Shown here: one piece after another, positions 21,830-34,252 of the stretch | Position numbering within the stretch: position 1 is the stretch's first letter | Layout: each line of letters opens with the position of its first letter | Source of the DNA: Lepidonotus clava | Taxonomy: Eukaryota; Annelida; Polychaeta; Phyllodocida; Polynoidae | Reading direction: 5' to 3' | Assembly (NCBI GenBank): GCA_936440205.1 | Contig: OW387138.1 | Location: 51,537,526-51,601,525 of the forward strand | DNA length: 64,000 bases | Program-made: the position numbers and the translations under genes | The notes under the pieces: generated by a model | Told to the model about the DNA's origin: nothing | Seen by the model: the letters and a program-made list of their open reading frames with translations, nothing else | Databases searched by the model: none

Positions 21830-22597
21830 CCTATCATAAGTATACACTGTGTTTTATTCGAAATTTTGGTTCTTCCTTATGTATTATTAGCTGTTGCATT
21901 TAGAGCTGATGTTTGTGTGCATGTGCACAGCACGAAGGTGTATGGTGTGCAGGCGACTGGGCTATATCTATTACAATTTACATATACAGGTTGTCGTGTG
22001 CAGGTTGCAATTGAATTGTTGAGATGTTTACTAGTACTCAGTCTCTGGTACAGCTGGTACCTTCTTGTCATGCTATTTTACTTTTATGTAGCGCTGCTGA
22101 CAGTATATCTAAAGACCGACAGATGATCCAATTGGAAGTTTATTCCTAAATCATGGTAGTCGGCTAGAGTGATGTGATATTTATATTTACAAATATAGTA
22201 ATCTTTTGAGATAGAACTTACTCTTTACTCGTAATTTAAAGTGTGCTCTATTCTATTTCATTATTATATACATTCTAGTCAAGGAAAAAATCTTGTCATC
22301 AAGCTAGTCCTATTAGTGTTGTTAATTGTGGTTTTACGATAATAATGGAGTGATGATGTGAAACATTTTAAATGCCTTTATATTTGTAACCTATAGATTG
22401 TACCTAGATTGTACCGATATATTTTTAAAAAGTCAGTTTTACATTTAAACAACCCTGCTTAGCAGGCAGGGGTCAATAATAAGATCAAAGTGAAAACAAG
22501 AAGTGCAAAGTACTTTGGAGAACAGTTTTTTTAACGAATTGAACAAATGATGGCAAAATGGCTGACTGGCGGGGATAATGTCTGGGCAGCTGGGGTG
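21830..22597. other. No gene seen
   Basis: AT-rich sequence downstream of gene A on the minus strand; it may hold the gene A 3' UTR. No AATAAA was found close to the stop. Confidence 0.45.
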
Positions 22598-24942
22598 TTA
22601 GGCCTCGCCTCCCCCAGACCGATACGCAGGCTTCACTGCCCAGTCTGGGGCGCCAGGAGGAGGCTGTTGGCGTTCTGGTGCTGGGTCGCGCGTCGGCGAG
22701 CGCACCACAGCTAATCGGACGGCCTGCTGACGTGTGGTGGTGACAGAGTCCTCTTTGTCGTCTAGGTGCGCTTTAGAGGATCTGAGGGCGTCACTTTCCC
22801 ACACCAGGGTTTTGATTAGGCGGTGGTATCGCTGGGAGTGTTCATCAAGGACGCGATCCTCATCACTTGTATAGTCTGGTGTGAGGACGGCCCTCATGGC
22901 CGACCTCCTATCCTCGTCCCATTCCTGATGAACAAGCTCGTCCAGTGCGACACGCCGTCTTTGTATCTTCTGCAAAGTTATTAAATATATAATATAGTTA
23001 ATAAATACTTGGCCAACAACATCAAACACAAAGAAGTTGTTTAGCATTGGATCTTACTTGCTGGAATTTAAATAGTGCAACTCAGTATTAACAAGCGTTG
23101 CAATATTAATTGGTCACTCTAATAGTAAGTGTAAGTTCAATTGTGAGATGGCAACTATAAGAAAAGTACATGCTTAATAGGATCGGGGCTTCACGAGATA
23201 ATGCCTGCACGAGCGCCCATTCTCTTTCGACCAAAATTGATTTACCTGGGTTATATGGTGACGGAGGTTGGCCTTTCTGTTTTTCTCCTCGATCCCCCCG
23301 GCCCGCTCTCGCCTCGCCCTGGTTTGCTGAGTGCGGAAATACGTCTGGGTAGTGACTATATAAATAATGATTTGAAATCAGCTTACAATTCAAGCCACTA
23401 CTTGAGAAAGGATATAAAGGGTTCTTACATGTTAAATCAAAGCACGGGAAAGGACAAAAACATTCTATAGGAATGGTATAGGAAATATATATGAAATACT
23501 TTGACATTGTATGGAATTATTGTACCAGGTTTTTAATTAGTGTCAAAGCGTATTAGCCCTAAGCTTTCTTCTTTGTGATACACACTCAGAGGTGTGAAAA
23601 CACTGTGATAGGACTTTTTATGAAGAGAGACTGCCACTGTCACATTTGTTGTGACCCTTTATATTTTGTAATACCTTATGTTGTCAAACTTTACATTGTG
23701 ACACTTTACATTTGTAAAACTCAATGTATATGATATTAGTTCTACATTTCCTATTTGTATAACATTATCTCCTCCGGGAGTGAGCCTTTATTAATAAATT
23801 ATGGATTATACCTGTATTAAATCTCCAAGTCATCTTTCATTTAATAGACAATTATGGACACGCATAAGCCAAGCGAGTAGTACAGTTACATCATAATTAT
23901 AACATTTACATAGGTATATCAACACTTTTTCCGATAACCTGAATTTAGGTATTAAGATGACTAGGAGGAGCGTGATCCATCCACTCATGTACCTGTACAG
24001 GTAATTAGTTAACAGGGAAACTTGCTACCGATCAGACTTACCTAATACCTCGGGTCTGGGGGCATCTTCGCAGGTGCTGACGTTATCAACCAAATCCTGG
24101 ATAATCGCAGCGTTTTGAGGATGGTTCATCCCCGCCCTGAAGGTAGGAATATAATCATATGTATTATAGTCATGAACGGCATAACTTGGGGTGCACGTGC
24201 TCTATCCCTACAATTAGATTACAATATTAAGGGAAAACAATATTAAGGTCTCCACTGTTCACATCGATCCTTATCACCTTATATGATCTTCGAATTCATG
24301 CACCTACCCAGCAGTAAGCGTGAAGCCAGCGTTTTCCCTGCGCCTGCCCTTGTAAGCGGAACGAACAGAATACTAGAAACAACAAAAGAAACCAAGCATT
24401 AAGCAGTGAATTGTAAATATATTTAAGATGGAATTCGATTACTTACTAAATGATATGTCGATAATTGATAAACCAAGACTATGTTTAATATGTACAGTTT
24501 TATAATATAAGGAGCCGTTGAAACATATTTCGCAACTTACAGCTATAGCATTACTCGGCTTCGGTTCGTATGCCAAGGATGTTTGGGCAGGCGCAGGCTT
24601 GGCTTGCTGGATAATGGCCAACTTTTCGGCCCTTGCTCTTACCGCAGACGCTTCACACTCGACCTTTCGGCATTTCGCCTCCAGGCGATCCATCTTAGCC
24701 AACACATCGGCCATGGTTGGTTTTGAAATGGCGGAGGTGGATGAAGAACCAGACGCTTCCAGGTTCTCGTCAAAAATATTGGTCACGTGAGACACATCCA
24801 TGGGGAACAGGGAATGATCCGGAGACAGATCAAGATCTGTTATTTGCGCGCAACCCCATTTTGGGCTGCTGGTGATCATCCTGCACGGGCTGATACTCGG
24901 GTTGGACAGGACAGAGTCAGGACAGTCATTTGATGCGTTCAT
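22598..24942 (-). CDS. Gene A: five-exon coiled-coil protein with SDEE...VWES C-terminus
   Basis: Exons on the minus strand are 24942-24541, 24372-24308, 24136-24042, 23355-23246 and 22969-22598. All are bounded by GT-AG and phases agree, giving 347 residues. Exon 1 is Ser-rich and ends in a coiled coil (MADVLAKMDRLEAKCRKVE). Exons 2-4 carry a conserved basic block: VRSAYKGRRRE, HPQNAAIIQDLVDNV, then a KANLRHHI helix. Exon 5 has LTPDYTSDEDRVL, LVWESDAL and the tail PDWAVKPAYRS. Gene B has the same five exons with the same phases; exons 3 and 4 have identical lengths (95 and 110). A TATA box (24995-24987) lies about 45 bp upstream. The motif order Y-SDEE, then PL-W-S-L, then LD recalls an uncharacterised animal family. 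A nuclear, DNA-associated role is only a guess. Confidence 0.8.
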
Positions 24943-25130
24943 GGTGGCAGCAGGTTTTCCAGTGATCTATAGCCATATGCCACGTCGTATTTATACATCC
25001 CCGGCTGGCTCTCCTGTGTACACATGATCTGGCGAAAGCGATCTTTTATCGATGAGGCAAGACTTTTACCATAAGTTACGTATGTCCCAGGGGTTTCAGC
25101 GACACCATAAGTTACCATAAGTTACGTCCT
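24943..25130 (-). promoter_or_regulatory. Gene A promoter, conserved with gene B
   Basis: TATAAATAC on the minus strand (24995-24987) is followed upstream by ATCTTTTATCGATGAGGCAA (plus strand) and by CTTTTACCATAAGTTACG. The same blocks lie in inverted orientation upstream of gene B at 35375-35516, at similar distances from the TATA box. Conservation outside the coding region suggests shared regulatory sites or recent duplication. Confidence 0.7.
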
Positions 25131-25206
25131 AGGAGTATGAGCGACACCATGACCGCTGCCCCGTTTGAGGCCTGTTACGTCACGTGTCAAGAAGTGGGCC
25201 GCGGTA

Positions 25207-25430
25207 CTCCTATGAGGGACCTGACCAAAAGCTAGTTGACATGCGCCGCCTAAGATGGCCAACAGCTGGACGCGGTCATCATAGACGCGTGTCCCGGTGT
25301 GAAACGCGACAGGTACTCCTATGAGGGACCTGACACAGAAGCTAGTTGAAATGCGCCGCCTCAGATGGCCAACAGCTGGACGCAGTCATCATAGAGGCGT
25401 GTCCCGGTGTCAAACCTGTCATGTCCTGTC
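25207..25430. repeat. Two tandem units of about 110 bp upstream of gene A
   Basis: Each has ACTCCTATGAGGGACCTGAC, AAGCTAGTTGA, ATGCGCCGCCT and GATGGCCAACAGCTGGACGC, ending GTGTCCCGGTGT. One inverted unit lies upstream of gene B (about 35155-35260). This is an upstream module shared by the two genes. Confidence 0.75.
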
Positions 25431-27829
25431 CCATGAGTTTCATTACGTATTCAACTGCCAATCCCTTGCCAAAGAGAGACCGATGTACATATATCTTACT
25501 CACACATGCCTGTGACGTCAAAATGCCCTAACCATGGAAGCGCTCTTCTGAACTGAAAACCATGCAACATTATACAATTTGAAAGAATTAATTTTGCAGC
25601 ATTATGATGGCCAAATTCAGACAAGAACGTGGCTGAAAAGCTGGACCACAAAACAAAACAAAATCTAAATCCTCTAAAAACAAAAGCATGCGGCTCCATG
25701 CCAGAGAAGAGCGCAGGCCCAAAGCCTAAGGGAAAAGCATGAAATGCGCTAGCCTGCGATGCATCCCCTCCCCTGCTCAACCACCTCCACTGTATAGGAA
25801 TGGCAATATCCAGGGACGAATACTTTGTCTACAACTATGGGTAGTGCGGCAAGGTACACCTCTCGGGGCATAGAATCTCAGCTCTAAACAACTTAGTCGA
25901 CATGTTAAAAGTATTTTAGTCTCAAGGTTCTACCTCAAAATAACTACCCTGCCCAAGCCATGTCACTATTCAATTCCCATCAAAGGGGATACTCTGGATA
26001 ACCATTACACTTAATTATTTTATGGTGCGGGAGGAGATTTCCAAAATAGCACGCCCCCCCCTTTTTGAAAATTGATCTGTTTCATAGTCTTTAGTGTTAT
26101 CATCGAGTAGCTAGCTGACTCTAGATCTAGATCTTTCTATTCTTAATCTGGGATTCCAAGTAACTATATATCGGCTAAACGATCTCTTTCCTTTGCCTCA
26201 ATTAGGGCTGTGAATAAATTATTGTATTGTATTGTTGTATTGTAAGTCGTTAACGTTTGGTAGGAACCCCCGTCTGCTTTGGGCTCGATGAAGAAATAGC
26301 ATATAGGACTTTAATAATATTCGCCATCGCCATAGACAAGTCAGCAATACCCTTTTTTTTAATAGGAAAATGAACCCTGAATTCTAATATATATTGAATA
26401 AAATATCGTTCAGCCCGGCAGGTGCTTTGTCTTATAGAATGAGTCAAAATTCATGGCTAATCAATAATTGTGAAGAAATTTCAAGTTATCAACAGGCAGT
26501 GATTCTGTTATAGAAAGTAAAATAATTTCGATTTTATATTTTTGCATTTTATATTTTTTCAACCAGAGTTCGAGGCCTGCGGACGGAGTTGCTTATATTA
26601 ATGTAAAGACCGGCAGATGTCCCCAGTACATATTAGGATATTAAGTATACGCTAGCTGGCTTTTCATTTACTCACTAGATGGCTCCGACTTCAAGTATTT
26701 GAAAGATAACGCTAATTTGGGTCACGTAATTAAGGTTAACGCTATCAGCAAAGTTAACACAAGATGGCACTATTTACTGCAAATGACAACGTTGATGAAG
26801 TCGAAAGGTATATATGGAATGGAATATGTATATTGTTCTTAAAACTTTTAGTCTACAGTAATGCCTAAAGACTCTTATCGTTTAATATGATTTAATATAT
26901 CAGGATGTAAGCATAATATTCTGAATCTTTGTACTTGAAATTGAACTTTTATAAACACCTTTTCCATAAAGTTAGTATTTCACTTGAATTCCTTGATGAT
27001 AAGACAATTCCTTTAACAATCAATTACACTCGATTACCTCTCTTTAGCCAACCGAGGTTCATTTTTGTAGGCTTATCATGCTGGAAGTGTTGCAGAACTC
27101 CACTTGGTTGCCCTTTACACAACCCATGAGCCGATAATTAATCAAAGATAATTTAAAATAGCACTCTTATTACTAGGTAAACACTTCACAGTATTATGCA
27201 CAAATCAATGCAGTGATTGATGAGAAAACAATGATAAAAGGCACTAAATCGCGTGAATACTTTCTTTTATTACGATTAATTGTTTACACTAGTACTATGA
27301 CATACGTTGACAGAGTTGATGAGGTAAATGAATTCAAATGTACCACCCAGAACTGATGATAAAGGGCTGATGACAGGGGAGGGGGAGGGGAAGGGGGAAC
27401 TTCACCCCCCCCCCCACCTGTACATATTCCGGGATGCGCCCTTGGCCCTGATCCACCAGGTAGCGACCAAAGGAAAAATTGCAAAGCGATGTCGACGAGG
27501 ACCAGCCAGGTTCAGAAGAACTATATATTCTGATCAATTCGGAAGCCCTGACCATGAAGAGCTATCTCAGAAGACGGGCGCCACTGAAATCATTAAATAG
27601 AAGGTGATTAGGACTAGACGGAGAAGGAAAGTAGATTCTGGCACAGACTGCTCGGTACCGGGAAAAGATGTAATTAGGATAAAAAGTTAGCACCCGATCA
27701 ATAAGTAGTAGGTTATTGAAAATGCAAGTATACCAGAAAAGGAAAGATGAAACGGTTTCTTAGATAATTAACTGAAACATGTACACGCTTTACAGGGATG
27801 TTGCTGGAAAAAAAAAGAGTTTCTTTCTT
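25431..27829. other. No firm gene; candidate short exons
   Basis: A short frame at 26764-26807 (ATG in context AAGATGG, 15 codons, then GTATAT) could be a first exon. The plus frame 27328-27600 and the minus frame ending in a GTACAG-GTGGGG donor near 27410 are possible exons, but none can be linked to a partner. G- and C-runs lie at 27370-27415. Confidence 0.3.
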
Positions 27830-27832
27830 ACC

Positions 27833-28132
27833 TCACTTGGATGGAGGGGGTGATGGGTGGCCACTGTTTTGGGTATGGGCTCCCAGCTGACTTGATAATG
27901 CCCGCAGCACAAGCGGAGAGAGGGAAGCCCGGGCCAGGGGAACAGACTGCCGACGATCATACATGGTGGTGGTGCTCATTGCGCGACAGTATGGATGAAC
28001 GGTTACGCGATTTTTTTTCAAAGGAGGCCTAGTGTCAGCACAATCTTTAGTGATTGTCGCGGGAGGATTGACCTCCCGAGAGGGTCCCTGTGACTGTGGA
28101 CTTTCCATGGTTTCCAGAGGAGGGGTCGACAT
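27833..28132 (-). CDS. Candidate one-exon small protein, unknown
   Basis: ATG at 28132 starts a 99-residue frame (MSTPPLETMESPQSQ...) rich in Pro, Ser and Arg. CATAAAA about 30-40 bp upstream could be a TATA-like element. A GTAAGA site follows 3 bases after the TGA stop, so the frame may also be the first exon of something longer. It lies in the outer element just outside the inner element's left end. No domain is recognised. Confidence 0.35.
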   Translation of the reverse strand: MSTPPLETMESPQSQGPSREVNPPATITKDCADTRPPLKKNRVTVHPYCRAMSTTTMYDRRQSVPLARASLSPLVLRALSSQLGAHTQNSGHPSPPPSK

Positions 28133-28399
28133 GACTCAGATGTTTCTTCTCTAAGTTTTATGTGTGAATGGGCGCTAGTTCGAGTACATTCAATTTGAAA
28201 CTAACGCATTGTGCCTGCACCCTAGGCCTGTTGATAACAAAATGCAACACATGCTCCGAAACTGAGGGTCACGTTGTCGGTTACATGAAAAAATGTGCCC
28301 TGGTGGGTGGAGCAGGGTTGCGATCGATGTAACTCATGATCATAGAGATATACAGTGAGTTGGTAGCTAATCACAAACAGGATGAAGAGCTCAAGGATA

Positions 28400-28752
28400 C
28401 ACGGGAAGAATTTGAACTCATACATTAGACAGGCTCGGGCGTGTCTGAAACCACTTGCTCTAAAACGTGTCAAGGAGTGTAAGTCTTACTCCACCATTAT
28501 CCCTGAAAAATCAAAGTATCATTATACCACCCATAGCAGTGGGCGTGTTAGGTAATACTTTTGCGCCCACCTCAAAGTTTCCCTTCCCCTTCTGGCGTGT
28601 ATATAAGTGTAAGTCAGGGGGTGTTAACTATATTGTGTCGCAATAGTCCCGTCCGCTCATAGTTCTCTTCACACGCCCAACCTTCTCGGCGTCTTAACGT
28701 ACCTACCCTCCATTCAGGCACCAAAATAATTGCCAGCAGTGGCGTACCCAGT
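28400..28752 (+). repeat. Left 353-bp terminal inverted repeat of the inner element
   Basis: It matches 50118-50470 in inverted orientation with about 11 differences. It contains TATATAAG at 28600-28607 and thus may act as an inward promoter. It ends in CAGTGGCGTACCCAGT, which resembles a hAT-type terminus; both terminal repeats stop at this same point. Confidence 0.85.
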
Positions 28753-31700
28753 CCCCCCCACTCACGATTGGATTAAGGAATTTGGCTCCACAATCTGAAA
28801 ATTTCGTTTGGAATTTCTTATTATATTACTTCTCGTGTTCTATCAAAAATGAGCCTATAAAAATCCGCCATACAAAGTTTAAATGCGCGACATAACCACC
28901 GACCGTTCATTCTTATTCATTTACCTTTAAAAAGGGCAACTTCAGGGCTACACTGGCCTTCCCACATTTGTGCATATAATCTATAAACGCCGGTTGATAT
29001 TGGTTTCCAAGCTCAACAAAAATAATACTCAGTTTCCTGACCTAATAAGAATAGATGAGGCTGAAGCGCAGAAGGAGTAGCCTATAGTGTGCACACAACT
29101 AGGGTAAAACAGGGTTGTATCGCTCACATTGGTAGGCCTATATCATTAGCGCATTTAGTTTTAATAGCCCTTACATATAGAAACAAAAGTTATATAAAAT
29201 CAAAATAATTCATAATAATTAATCAAATGCGTAAAAACAGCGATAAAGCGTGATTTAACTTTATAACCTCTATGATTAATCAATAATGAAGCAATTGTCT
29301 CCCATGATGTTGGGTACAACCCTTATCATGAAATGAAAGTAATATTTTTGAGAAATCTTATCACATATATCATATCAATAATGGTTTTCCATCCCATGAA
29401 AGTGATGTCCAATAGGCCTATTTCTAAAAAAAAATAGGGTTAGTTCAACCAAACTTGTAGCTAAAAATTTTAAGGGCGTATTTCCAAAAAGCAAATATGG
29501 TTTAAGCCTGTTTTAAACCAGATTTCTTAAACTCGCTTGTGAGACTCGTGTAAGCATTATAAGGCAAAAATAATTTGGTCCCAACGTTAACCTTTCCCAA
29601 CCTAGCTACTGAACTCAGTAACAGAATAAAACACGCTAACTAATACAATTCACAAGTTATAGCCTCATAAACCTATTCTAAATTTGTATATTTCGCCCTA
29701 TTTATTGTTTACCATTTCAACTAGAACTCTCCACCTTAACTTTGTTTTAAGGTCCTTCATGGGCAGATCCGGGGGGGGGGGGGGGGCAGACGGGCTTTGC
29801 CCCCAGCCCCCCCCCCCTCTATAAATTCCTGGGTCCACCCCTGCAACCCCCCTGACCGGCCCGTGGGCCATCTGGTCATTTTAACACCATTATTACAAAT
29901 AAAACTTCCGAAAAAAATGAAAATTTAGAGTGGTAGGAGCTAATCGAGTGCATCAAGTTCGATTAGATCCTACCACCCAGGTCTGGCGAACTCATCTGTG
30001 CCATATTCAGTTCATTGCATTTCATCGTTGGTTGCACAACCAGACCCACTAACCTACAGAGTTTGCGACATATATATACCGTGGGTGTAATCGGGGCAAC
30101 CAGAAAGGTGTTTACCAAAAAGAGACACTTTGTAGCTTCGGTCCTTGTGTTTCAGTGGGTTTTCCGATTTGGAAAACAAGCAATACCACAAGTTATTAAT
30201 TTTGATCGCCCTCAATTGTCACTGATGTGTCTCTATCAACTTCAATTTACATTGCCCGTCATCGTTTTCCCCAACGTAGTTTCGACGTATTTGGTCCTGC
30301 GACCGGAAGGACCTCTAGACGGCTTTTCGCTGGTTTCCGACGTCATCGTATTATTGAACCCGGTGGATTTTTGGCTACCAGCTATCTCTCCCGGCCCCGG
30401 GTTCGAATCCCCTTCATGCCTTACGTTTTTTGTTCATCCATCAGACTTGTATTATCAAATTAATGATAAGGATAGGACTACTCTGAACCCTAATCGTCAT
30501 GTCAAGAGAGGAGGTTGATTGTTAACTTATTTTAAACAGGATCGGGACGTTACGCTTTTTAAAGGAGAACTCTCCATTTGTAATCGAAAAGTTGTTAAAT
30601 CAAAAAGACCCTAAAAAAAATTGGAAAATTATAAAAAAAAAAAAACCTGCTTGAACCCGCCCTCTCCTCAACTACTACTTTTAAACATGATAGTGCTAAT
30701 GGTAATGAGACTGATCCGGCTTAAATTCCGAATATTATAAATTTATTATATATACTTCTTGCAAACATTCTAAATAACCTTCTTTCCCGATCTTAGCATC
30801 TGAATAAACAGGAGACACTGGGCATCACACTTCATTTAAATTAATTGTCTCAGTTAAATATGACCATTAGTTAACAAGTTCCATGTACTTTTTAAGTAAC
30901 ATGACAGAAAGCATTTTCGCGATTCTGCAGCTATCCCTCGCTCCCCTGTTCCCTTGTGCATAACATTTCCTAATAAACCAGGTCCATTCCTAACGGCGGC
31001 AAAGTTTGGAAGCGTCCATCATGGCCGGCCTTAATCCATTAACACCCATAAGTACCCGGAAGCACCCCATCTAATCTGTACCCCCCTCTGACACCTGACA
31101 AGGGCAGGGGCACAATCTTGGTAATCACATAACTCACACCAAACCCACTCAAGAGCGACACAGGTATCATGCTGGGTGTCATCTGACGGACTCCCCGCCA
31201 TTAATCAGGGGTTAGGTATCGAGTTAACACGGGCCAGAGTTGCCCCATGCAGGGAACCTGCTGGGTCGGGCACTTCCATACCCAACCTACGTTCGCCTGC
31301 AAAGCACATGTAGCTAAATCTTTGACAGGCCTATTTCACCCTACCATCCATCGCCCCTCCCACCCGGAAAACCATTTACCCTTACCATCCATAGATGGAG
31401 TATTAAAAGTGTTTGAAATTAACTTCTTTTGAAGTCATCCGTGAGAGATGAGATTCATTAAAAATTCATTAAACATTTTCTGTATGGATAAAAGGTACCT
31501 CCCGGCCTATATAACTACCCTAAATAATTCACCTTAAACTGGGTCTAAGCTGGTTAGATATAAAGCCGACCTTAAGGTTTGAGACTAATTTCAGCCAGTC
31601 CAGACTTAAATCGGCCTAAACTCCATATAAACCACCTGCAAATAAAACCTATAAATATCAGGCAGTAATGGCATTTACAGGCTTTCTCACTTCTCATCCA

Positions 31701-31930
31701 CAAGTTAAGGAACCCCATGCCAACAATTCATTTTGAAGTCTGCCTTCCAATTCAATTAGAACAAGCCGACACCCTAACCAACGAAAGCTTACTAGCAAGC
31801 ATACGCCTAAGCTTATACTCTTCGCACGGCTTTTCTTTTGGCATTAACGTAAGGTTTCTGCACGGAGGTCAAAACCTTTAGATCCCAGGTGCACGTGGCG
31901 ACTGTCTGTCTACTCCTTCCCGTGACTGGG
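28753..31930. other. No gene seen; SINE-like piece inside
   Basis: AT-rich sequence with G- and C-runs at 29770-29820. Around 30371-30412 (plus) CCGGGTTCGAATCCCC is a pol III B-box-like T-arm, suggesting a tRNA-derived SINE whose body may be 30200-30420. No convincing coding region was found upstream of the envelope gene. Confidence 0.45.
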
Positions 31931-31974
31931 AAAAAGTAATAAAAGACTAGAGCGGTCTCTAGCCTGCATCAGAC

Positions 31975-33837
31975 ATGGCTCCAACAGTATTCATACTCCT
32001 CCTTCGTGGACTCTTTATCCTGGGCACTGTCTCAGCTAAGCCATGCCTATACACCAGTACGGTAAACCGTTTTCGTACCAACTATGGTGTAGTATTCGAG
32101 AGTAAACCGTCCATCCACATAGGTAATGAGTACTTCACTACCGAAGTCGATATCATTTTACCACTTCCTCCTTCTCCCAAACAGGCAGCCGCACTAAATT
32201 GTAGACACGGCGCTACCCTGGCAGCCGGTTCAATGGAACAGTGTCGAAAAATCCAACTTATGTTGAATAACATAACATCTATTGGGAAGACTATAGCAGC
32301 GAAGGTCACCAACGGACTCCGGGAAGTGCAATCAATTTTGGAATCGACGGCCCAGCCAACACCTCCATCAGCCAAATCCAGGAAGCAGCGGGCTCTGATT
32401 CCAGAAATCGGCAAGTTCTCCGAGACTTTATTTGGAACGGCCACACTCGATGACTTGAAGCAACAGACTCGTGCTGACCAGGTAAATGCCGATGAAATTG
32501 GCTTCCTCGATGGCAAAATAAATGCAGTCCTAAAGGTAGTTGACTCCACTTTGGAAATCCAACTCCAGGCCATCATAGAGAACACTCATTCCATATACAA
32601 TTTGTCCCGAGGACTCCAGGCTTACATTAGTAACCGGGAATTGATGGTCAGGTTGATGCAAGATTTGCAAGAATTGCGTCTACTGGATTTTAAACTGGAC
32701 TATTCCCTTGATGTCTTGCTACAGGCTATTCGCGACCTAACGGAGAACAGGCTGAGTAACTCTTTGATATCGGAGACTGATATGAGGAAGATTCGGTACC
32801 TTTTCCTTTCCAAGTCCAATCGTTCAAATATTTATATTCCAAACACTCGCGACATGTATAGAAGTGTAACTGTTTTAGTCCCCCCGGTTTTACAGCGAAA
32901 TGTTCTGAAAACTATTTTGAAGATTCCTGTTATTTCCTTAGACAAAATATTCAAGGTTCTAAAAGTGAACACCTTCCCTCTAGCCTTCCATGGGCATTAT
33001 ACTCGCCTCTCTAACACACCGGCTTATTTATTGGTGTCCGCAACCCAATACACGGTATCCTCCAACCCAGATCTGGATAATTGCCATTCTCCGTTTTGTC
33101 ATTATGACCTACCAATTCGCAGGCTTTCTCCCTCGTCGTGCCTCATTTCTATCTATCTACGTGATCATGAGTCTGTCAAACTTTATTGTGATTTCAAAAT
33201 ACTCATTCAGTCTAATTTCAGAAGGTCGAACATCCAAGTCATTGCAACAGGGACCTATTTGTTCTCTCACATAGACGAGGTCGTTGTGCGCTGCCCCAAC
33301 CGAACAACAACCCATCCTGGATGTGAATCGTGCGTTCGTGCCTTTGAATGTGGTTGTTCTGTGTCCGCCAAAGAATGGGAAATTCCAGTCTCAAGTGTTA
33401 ACTGTTTGCCTTCTACAGCAGGCCCCTTAAGAACAGTTTTCCCCGTCAACCTTGCTAGTCTTCAACACCTCAACCTGTCACTTAGCCGACTTGTGAACCC
33501 GGATTTTTCGTACGATAAACCATTCCCAATTTTACCTCTTAGCCCGCAAATGCGAGTCCGCCAAGAGGATATTTTTAAGCGAGCAAAAGACAATTTCCTT
33601 TCCCTCCGTACATACATGAAAGAGATTCGACTGAATGAGGTCGAATACAAGAAACTTCGTGGTGACTTGCATCTTCCCCACGTACCATTCCTCCCCCCCA
33701 GTGTGCACGGTACTGTTTACCTGTTGAACATTGGACTTACTTTTATAATGGTACCAGCACTTTTTGTTTTCATCTCAATTCTGTATTTCAGACAACGTAG
33801 GATTCAAAGCGCATGCAGACGCTTGACTTTAAATTGA
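31975..33837 (+). CDS. F-type envelope glycoprotein gene (virus-like fossil cargo)
   Basis: A single open frame of 620 residues that looks whole. An N-terminal hydrophobic signal is followed by a Cys-containing ectodomain. A basic stretch near residues 133-138 leads into LIPEIGKFSETLFGTATLDD, the layout of baculovirus F and errantivirus Env proteins, and a heptad-rich helix follows. Cys-rich segments lie at about 370-490, and one membrane span with a short basic tail lies near residues 580-605. A TATA-like TAATAAAAG lies about 35 bp upstream of the ATG. No gag, protease, RT or integrase frame is near it, so it is cargo of the DNA element rather than part of a visible LTR element. A related N-terminal fragment lies at 4829-5092. 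Confidence 0.85.
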   Translation: MAPTVFILLLRGLFILGTVSAKPCLYTSTVNRFRTNYGVVFESKPSIHIGNEYFTTEVDIILPLPPSPKQAAALNCRHGATLAAGSMEQCRKIQLMLNNITSIGKTIAAKVTNGLREVQSILESTAQPTPPSAKSRKQRALIPEIGKFSETLFGTATLDDLKQQTRADQVNADEIGFLDGKINAVLKVVDSTLEIQLQAIIENTHSIYNLSRGLQAYISNRELMVRLMQDLQELRLLDFKLDYSLDVLLQAIRDLTENRLSNSLISETDMRKIRYLFLSKSNRSNIYIPNTRDMYRSVTVLVPPVLQRNVLKTILKIPVISLDKIFKVLKVNTFPLAFHGHYTRLSNTPAYLLVSATQYTVSSNPDLDNCHSPFCHYDLPIRRLSPSSCLISIYLRDHESVKLYCDFKILIQSNFRRSNIQVIATGTYLFSHIDEVVVRCPNRTTTHPGCESCVRAFECGCSVSAKEWEIPVSSVNCLPSTAGPLRTVFPVNLASLQHLNLSLSRLVNPDFSYDKPFPILPLSPQMRVRQEDIFKRAKDNFLSLRTYMKEIRLNEVEYKKLRGDLHLPHVPFLPPSVHGTVYLLNIGLTFIMVPALFVFISILYFRQRRIQSACRRLTLN

Positions 33838-34252
33838 GTTGGTTATATATACATTAGCTATTAACTCTTCCTTTTATTGCAGCTCAAAAGTTATCAGTTC
33901 TCATTCATGTTCGATTTTTGTTGTTTAGAATATATACTCGCCCTCATAATTTCGTCACACATGTACAGCTGCAATTCATTCACATTATCCTCATGAATTC
34001 CCATTTATAATTAGTCACAGCCACATAAGACTACACACGTTCATGATATCAAAATGTTTTATTGTTATGCATGCGGAAAAGGTTTTATGATGTCCACGTG
34101 TCAACGTTTCGCCTATTTTCCCATAATTGTATTTACTGACCATACACTAATGTACATATGTAACTCGAAAGCTTCGTGAACATATGCATTTCACAATTAA
34201 AATTTTCCCATATCTACTTCAAACATATCGTACACTTTTATATAACTGTTCA
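33838..34252. other. Intergenic between convergent genes
   Basis: AT-rich spacer between the envelope gene and the minus-strand membrane protein gene. No element is recognised. Confidence 0.5.

Noticed and set aside
22998-23507. Minus-strand ORFs reading through introns of gene A
   Set aside because: Parts of them coincide with exons 4 and 5, but the remainder lies in introns bounded by clear GT-AG sites.
31975-33837. Envelope gene as part of a complete LTR retrovirus in place
   Set aside because: No LTR pair, gag, protease, RT or integrase frame was found around it; the enclosing ends are of CACTA type.
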